Shown piece after piece: positions 60,769 through 64,000 of a stretch of 64,000 bases of DNA. Each line of letters opens with the position of its first letter. The first letter of the stretch is position 1. The notes beneath the pieces are model-generated. The model ran no database searches. It was not told where the DNA came from and saw nothing but the letters and a program-made list of their open reading frames with translations. The stretch is from Flavobacteriaceae bacterium (GTDB lineage Bacteria; Bacteroidota; Bacteroidia; Flavobacteriales; Flavobacteriaceae), in the NCBI GenBank assembly GCA_016744415.1, contig JADGEL010000004.1:124001-188000 (forward strand), given 5' to 3'. Made by a program: the position numbers and the translations under genes.

Positions 60769-61991
60769 ACAACTCCAGTACTAACTCTCATTACCCTAAA
60801 AGAGATAATAAAAGCGACAACTGAAATAATAATACCAATCATAAAAAAGTTATACGCAATTCTTAAAAGTTTGTATTTCTTGTCGAGGACAATTCCTAAA
60901 AAATATAAATCTTTCATTAATGATTTATACAAGTAATCTCGATCATTCATTAATTCTGAAACACCGTTTTGAAAATCCAAAAGCGGCATTTTATGAAAAT
61001 TCCCAAAGAACAACAGGTTCACCTTTTTAGCGACTATATCTTGTTGAGTAAATGTACCCGAAGTTACCTTTGGACGCGTTGATAGAATTGAAATGATCAT
61101 TGTAGTAACAGCAGTCAAAATAAAAATTAAAGTCGGATAAATTAAATACGCATTACTCGGTTTATCTAATTTTGGAAATAATGTAGATAATGCGATTGAC
61201 ATCATAATTGCACTTACTGACAATAAAATATTTGCCTTGGTATCTGCTATATCACTTAATTTTATGTGATTTCTAAGTGTGACTCTAAACATAGTTTCAA
61301 TACCTCTATCGGGTCTTTCGGCCTTGTTCTTTTTTCGCTCAGCTTCTTCATTTTTATTTTTAACTTTCAAGTCTTGCTCCTTCTTTTTCTCAACTGCTTT
61401 CTTTATATCTTTTTGAACCTTTAATAGATTCAATGTTTTTTGTTCGCTTAACTTTTCAAAAGCATAATTTGTATAATAGGTATGTAATGATAAGAAAGTA
61501 TCATTCTCTTGCATCCATTCTATATCAGTAAAAAATTTATCACACAATCGCTCCATTTCCGATCGCATTAAGTTTGCTTTCTTACTGTAATTATCCAATC
61601 CTAAATGAAACAAATCTGCATCACAAATAATTTTATCTAATTTATTTTTAGGTGTTTGAGGCATAACCGTTGCATCAATTACATCCAAAACTCTTTGAAT
61701 CTTATTTTCAGAAAACTTTTCTTCTGTCAAATATTTTTTAGCGATTTTTTTACTTTCCTCTTCATGTTTTTCATACCCCTTAACATATCCAGTATCATGA
61801 AACCATGCTGCAATCAATAAAATTTCTAAATCATTTCCTGACACTTTCTCAGCAATAGCAATTTCTTCAGAAGCCTCTACAACCTGTAGTGTATGACTAA
61901 AATTGTGATATACGGCTTCATGAGAAAGACTGTTTTTAAACAAATCAAACACATATTCTTTTAGGGCAATAAAAAACTTATCTTCTGTCAT
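60765..61991 (-). CDS. HD domain fused to a Pycsar-effector-type (PycTM/DUF5706) membrane domain
   Basis: A 408-aa fusion. Residues 1-175 form an HD phosphohydrolase domain (YHNFSHTLQVV with H29/H33, WFHD at 63-66, D124/D126). A charged coiled-coil linker runs to about 228. The C-terminal domain begins RNHIKLSDIADTKANILLS (240-258), the DUF5706/Pycsar effector signature, with helices at 254-272, 282-303 and 380-397. PycTM effectors kill infected cells when bound by cCMP or cUMP. No nucleotide cyclase gene is adjacent, so a housekeeping signalling role is also possible. Confidence 0.8.
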   Translation of the reverse strand: MTEDKFFIALKEYVFDLFKNSLSHEAVYHNFSHTLQVVEASEEIAIAEKVSGNDLEILLIAAWFHDTGYVKGYEKHEEESKKIAKKYLTEEKFSENKIQRVLDVIDATVMPQTPKNKLDKIICDADLFHLGLDNYSKKANLMRSEMERLCDKFFTDIEWMQENDTFLSLHTYYTNYAFEKLSEQKTLNLLKVQKDIKKAVEKKKEQDLKVKNKNEEAERKKNKAERPDRGIETMFRVTLRNHIKLSDIADTKANILLSVSAIMMSIALSTLFPKLDKPSNAYLIYPTLIFILTAVTTMIISILSTRPKVTSGTFTQQDIVAKKVNLLFFGNFHKMPLLDFQNGVSELMNDRDYLYKSLMKDLYFLGIVLDKKYKLLRIAYNFFMIGIIISVVAFIISFRVMRVSTGVV

Positions 61992-62061
61992 AATAAAACA
62001 AGGTGAGTAAATTCAAAAATACGAAAATTATTGTATTTTTAATTTTTTGTACAAATCAATT

Positions 62062-64000
62062 ATGAGTCGATTTAAAAACCATATCCTTTCAATACTACTT
62101 CTATTTTTATTTTCAAGTTGCGCTACTTACGAAGCTCAATATGAAGAGGAAGTCAATAATTGGAATATTATCTCAGACGAAATAAATTCTGAAATAGACC
62201 ATACATTTTATTTCTTGGGCGATGGTGGTATTTCTACTAAAACATCTATTAACACTCATTTTAGCCTTCTTAAAAACGAATTGTCAAATGCATCAAAAAA
62301 CTCCACTTTATTATTTTTAGGGGATAACATCTATGAGGATGGAATGCCAAAAAAAAATCATCCTGAAAGGAAAGGAGCCGAAGAAATCCTGAAACAACAA
62401 ATATCTCTAAGTGATAATTTTAAAGGGAATACTATATTTATTCCTGGAAATCATGATTATTATAGTGACGGAATTAAAGGTCTTGATAGGCAAGCCAAAT
62501 TCATTTCCAAACAATTGGATGACAAAGATGCTTTTTTACCCAAAAATGGCTGCCCTCTTAAAAAAGTAAACATCTCAAAAAATGTAGTATTAATAATTGT
62601 TGATACCCAATGGTATTTAGAAAATTGGGATGACAACCCTACAATAAATGATAATTGTGAAATAAAAACCCGCACACAATTTTTTGAGGAATTTGAAGGG
62701 CTCATAAAAAAGAATATTTCCAAAAAAATTATCATAGCACTACATCATCCAATGTTTACCAATGGCTCACATGGTGGCCAGTATACAATGAAACAACAAT
62801 TATATCCTATTAATAATAAAATTCCGTTACCAATTATCGGTTCTGTAATAAATATTATCCGGAAAACTGGTGGTGTTTCTCCACAAGATGTGCAAAATGC
62901 AATGTATTTAAAATTAAAAAAGAGAATTGTTACTTTATCCCAAAAAGCTGACAAAACTATTTTTGTGTCTGGTCATGAGCATAATTTGCAATATTTGGTC
63001 AAAGACAACAAGCCTCAAATTATTAGCGGCTCTGCCTCTAAATCATCTGCTGCTAAAATTGGGAATGGTGGGCTTTTCTCTTATGGTGGAATTGGGTATG
63101 CAAAGCTGATATTATACAAAGACAAATCTTCTTGGGTATATTTTTATTCTGAAGAAAATGGAAAGAAAAAATTGTTGTTTAAAACAAAAATTCATGATGC
63201 CGAAAATTTAGAAAACAAAATCGTTTTTGCTGATAGCATTCCAAAAACTTATGAGGTATCCATTTATACGAAAGATGAAATATCAAAGTCTAAAAGTTTT
63301 ACCAAACTAATGGGCCAACACTACAGAACCACTTACGGAACTTCAATTTTGGCTAAAACTGTAGATCTCGATACACTTTTTGGCGGTTTAATTCCTACGC
63401 GTAAAGGCGGTGGACATCAATCGCGTTCGTTAAGATTAGAAGATAAAAACGGAAAAGAATATGTAATGCGTGCTTTACACAAAAGTGCAATTCAATTTTT
63501 TCAAGCTGTAGCTTTTAAAAACGAATATATAGAGGGGCAATATGAAGATACTTATACCCAAGAATTAATGCTAGATTTTTATACAGCTGCCCACCCATAC
63601 ACACCATTTATAATTGGTGATTTAGCTGATGCCATTGATGTTTATCACACCAATCCAACGCTATATTACATCCCCAAACAGAAGGCGCTAAAACAATACA
63701 ATACTAATTTTGGTGATGAATTGTATATGATAGAAGAAAGAGCTACTTCTGGACATGGTGATGTATCAAGCTTTGGTTTTTCTGACAAGCTTATAAGCAC
63801 TCATGATTTATTAAAAGCTTTACGAAAATCTGACAACAACCAAATTGATGAAGATGCATATATCAGAGCTCGATTATTTGATATGCTGATTGGCGATTGG
63901 GATAGACACCAAGACCAATGGAGATGGGCCGAATTTAAAGATGGTAAAAAGAAAATATACAAACCGGTACCAAGAGATAGAGATCAAGCATTTTCTAAAT
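62062..64000 (+). CDS. Metallophosphoesterase lipoprotein with kinase-like region, 3' end missing
   Basis: From ATG 62062 the frame is open to the right edge (646 codons seen). The signal ends FSSC (cysteine 20). A calcineurin-like phosphoesterase follows: LGDGG (52-56), GDN (87-89), GNHD (129-132), HH (228-229) and GHEH (304-307). After about residue 440 there is a second region with LRLEDKNGKEYVMRA and GDWDRH (611-616) then PRDRDQ, reminiscent of the catalytic loop (GDxDRH) of HipA/FAM20-like kinases. Relatives usually end in a beta-barrel, which would be beyond the window. Confidence 0.8.
   Translation, partial: MSRFKNHILSILLLFLFSSCATYEAQYEEEVNNWNIISDEINSEIDHTFYFLGDGGISTKTSINTHFSLLKNELSNASKNSTLLFLGDNIYEDGMPKKNHPERKGAEEILKQQISLSDNFKGNTIFIPGNHDYYSDGIKGLDRQAKFISKQLDDKDAFLPKNGCPLKKVNISKNVVLIIVDTQWYLENWDDNPTINDNCEIKTRTQFFEEFEGLIKKNISKKIIIALHHPMFTNGSHGGQYTMKQQLYPINNKIPLPIIGSVINIIRKTGGVSPQDVQNAMYLKLKKRIVTLSQKADKTIFVSGHEHNLQYLVKDNKPQIISGSASKSSAAKIGNGGLFSYGGIGYAKLILYKDKSSWVYFYSEENGKKKLLFKTKIHDAENLENKIVFADSIPKTYEVSIYTKDEISKSKSFTKLMGQHYRTTYGTSILAKTVDLDTLFGGLIPTRKGGGHQSRSLRLEDKNGKEYVMRALHKSAIQFFQAVAFKNEYIEGQYEDTYTQELMLDFYTAAHPYTPFIIGDLADAIDVYHTNPTLYYIPKQKALKQYNTNFGDELYMIEERATSGHGDVSSFGFSDKLISTHDLLKALRKSDNNQIDEDAYIRARLFDMLIGDWDRHQDQWRWAEFKDGKKKIYKPVPRDRDQAFSK

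Noticed and set aside
60765-61991. A complete Pycsar anti-phage system
   Set aside because: Only an effector-like domain is present. No uridylate/cytidylate cyclase gene lies beside it; the CYTH genes 12 kb away carry triphosphatase-type motifs and belong to the phosphate operon.
62460-63109. Short frames on both strands inside the metallophosphoesterase
   Set aside because: The plus-strand frame from 62062 with phosphoesterase motifs runs through this region unbroken to the edge.

Overview
This window is ordinary chromosome from a member of the Bacteroidota, almost certainly a Flavobacteriaceae. The DNA is strongly AT-rich. Many genes carry the Bacteroidota -7 promoter box TAnnTTTG just upstream of the start. 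Several lineage-typical blocks are present: rlmD-DUF6452-DUF6048, rpmB-rpmG-DUF4295 beside ftsY, bshC for bacillithiol, MenB for menaquinone, and a DUF47-PiT-OprO/P phosphate cluster. I saw no rRNA, tRNA, CRISPR array, insertion sequence or prophage. The genus cannot be decided from sequence alone.

Layout. 1-6.4 kb: a cut-off DUF2608 HAD-like gene, a DUF4421 protein, lhgO with a UMF1-type transporter, an M48 lipoprotein, msrB and a DinB-like gene. 6.4-13.9 kb: rocD; a structured non-coding interval; rlmD-DUF6452-DUF6048; then a 2-oxoglutarate oxygenase, an SUI1 factor, a nucleoside phosphorylase, a cytosolic PBP2-like protein and a 50-aa lipoprotein. 14-25 kb: valS, a DUF1573 protein, a retropepsin-like PDZ protein, an aminotransferase, murB, a small Cys-rich protein, a GT2, an ECF sigma factor, an Nramp-like transporter and lipA. 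25-37 kb: a possible sigma-54 leader or small RNA ahead of a YtxH/holin-X operon, then a LolC/E-type permease, a NamZ-like protein, a YkgJ protein, argS, lpdA, bshC with a 41-aa membrane protein, a VF530 protein and rimO. 36.5-47.8 kb: a serine hydrolase, an amidase with an apparent late nonsense codon, a DUF6962-like membrane protein, ftsY, DUF4295-rpmG-rpmB, cinA, an esterase, an unrecognised 488-aa membrane protein and an SLC13 transporter.

47.8-55.3 kb is the most interesting part: one long minus-strand operon for phosphate. In transcription order it encodes a DUF47/PhoU-like protein, a PiT transporter fused to an extra membrane helix, coiled coil and LuxR-type DNA-binding domain, an OprO/P porin, a lamin-tail-domain lipoprotein, an SdiA-regulated-type lipoprotein, a divergent CYTH-like protein and a canonical CYTH triphosphatase. 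A single TAnnTTTG promoter, a perfect 8-bp-arm palindrome near -43 and a strong distal terminator frame it. The transporter may act as its own transcription regulator.

55.3-64 kb: a GNAT acetyltransferase, a TlpA-like lipoprotein, an FAH-family protein, menB, a large GAF-like protein, an HD domain fused to a Pycsar-effector-like membrane domain, and a metallophosphoesterase joined to a kinase-like region that runs off the right edge. Two families of imperfect inverted repeats are scattered in intergenic regions.
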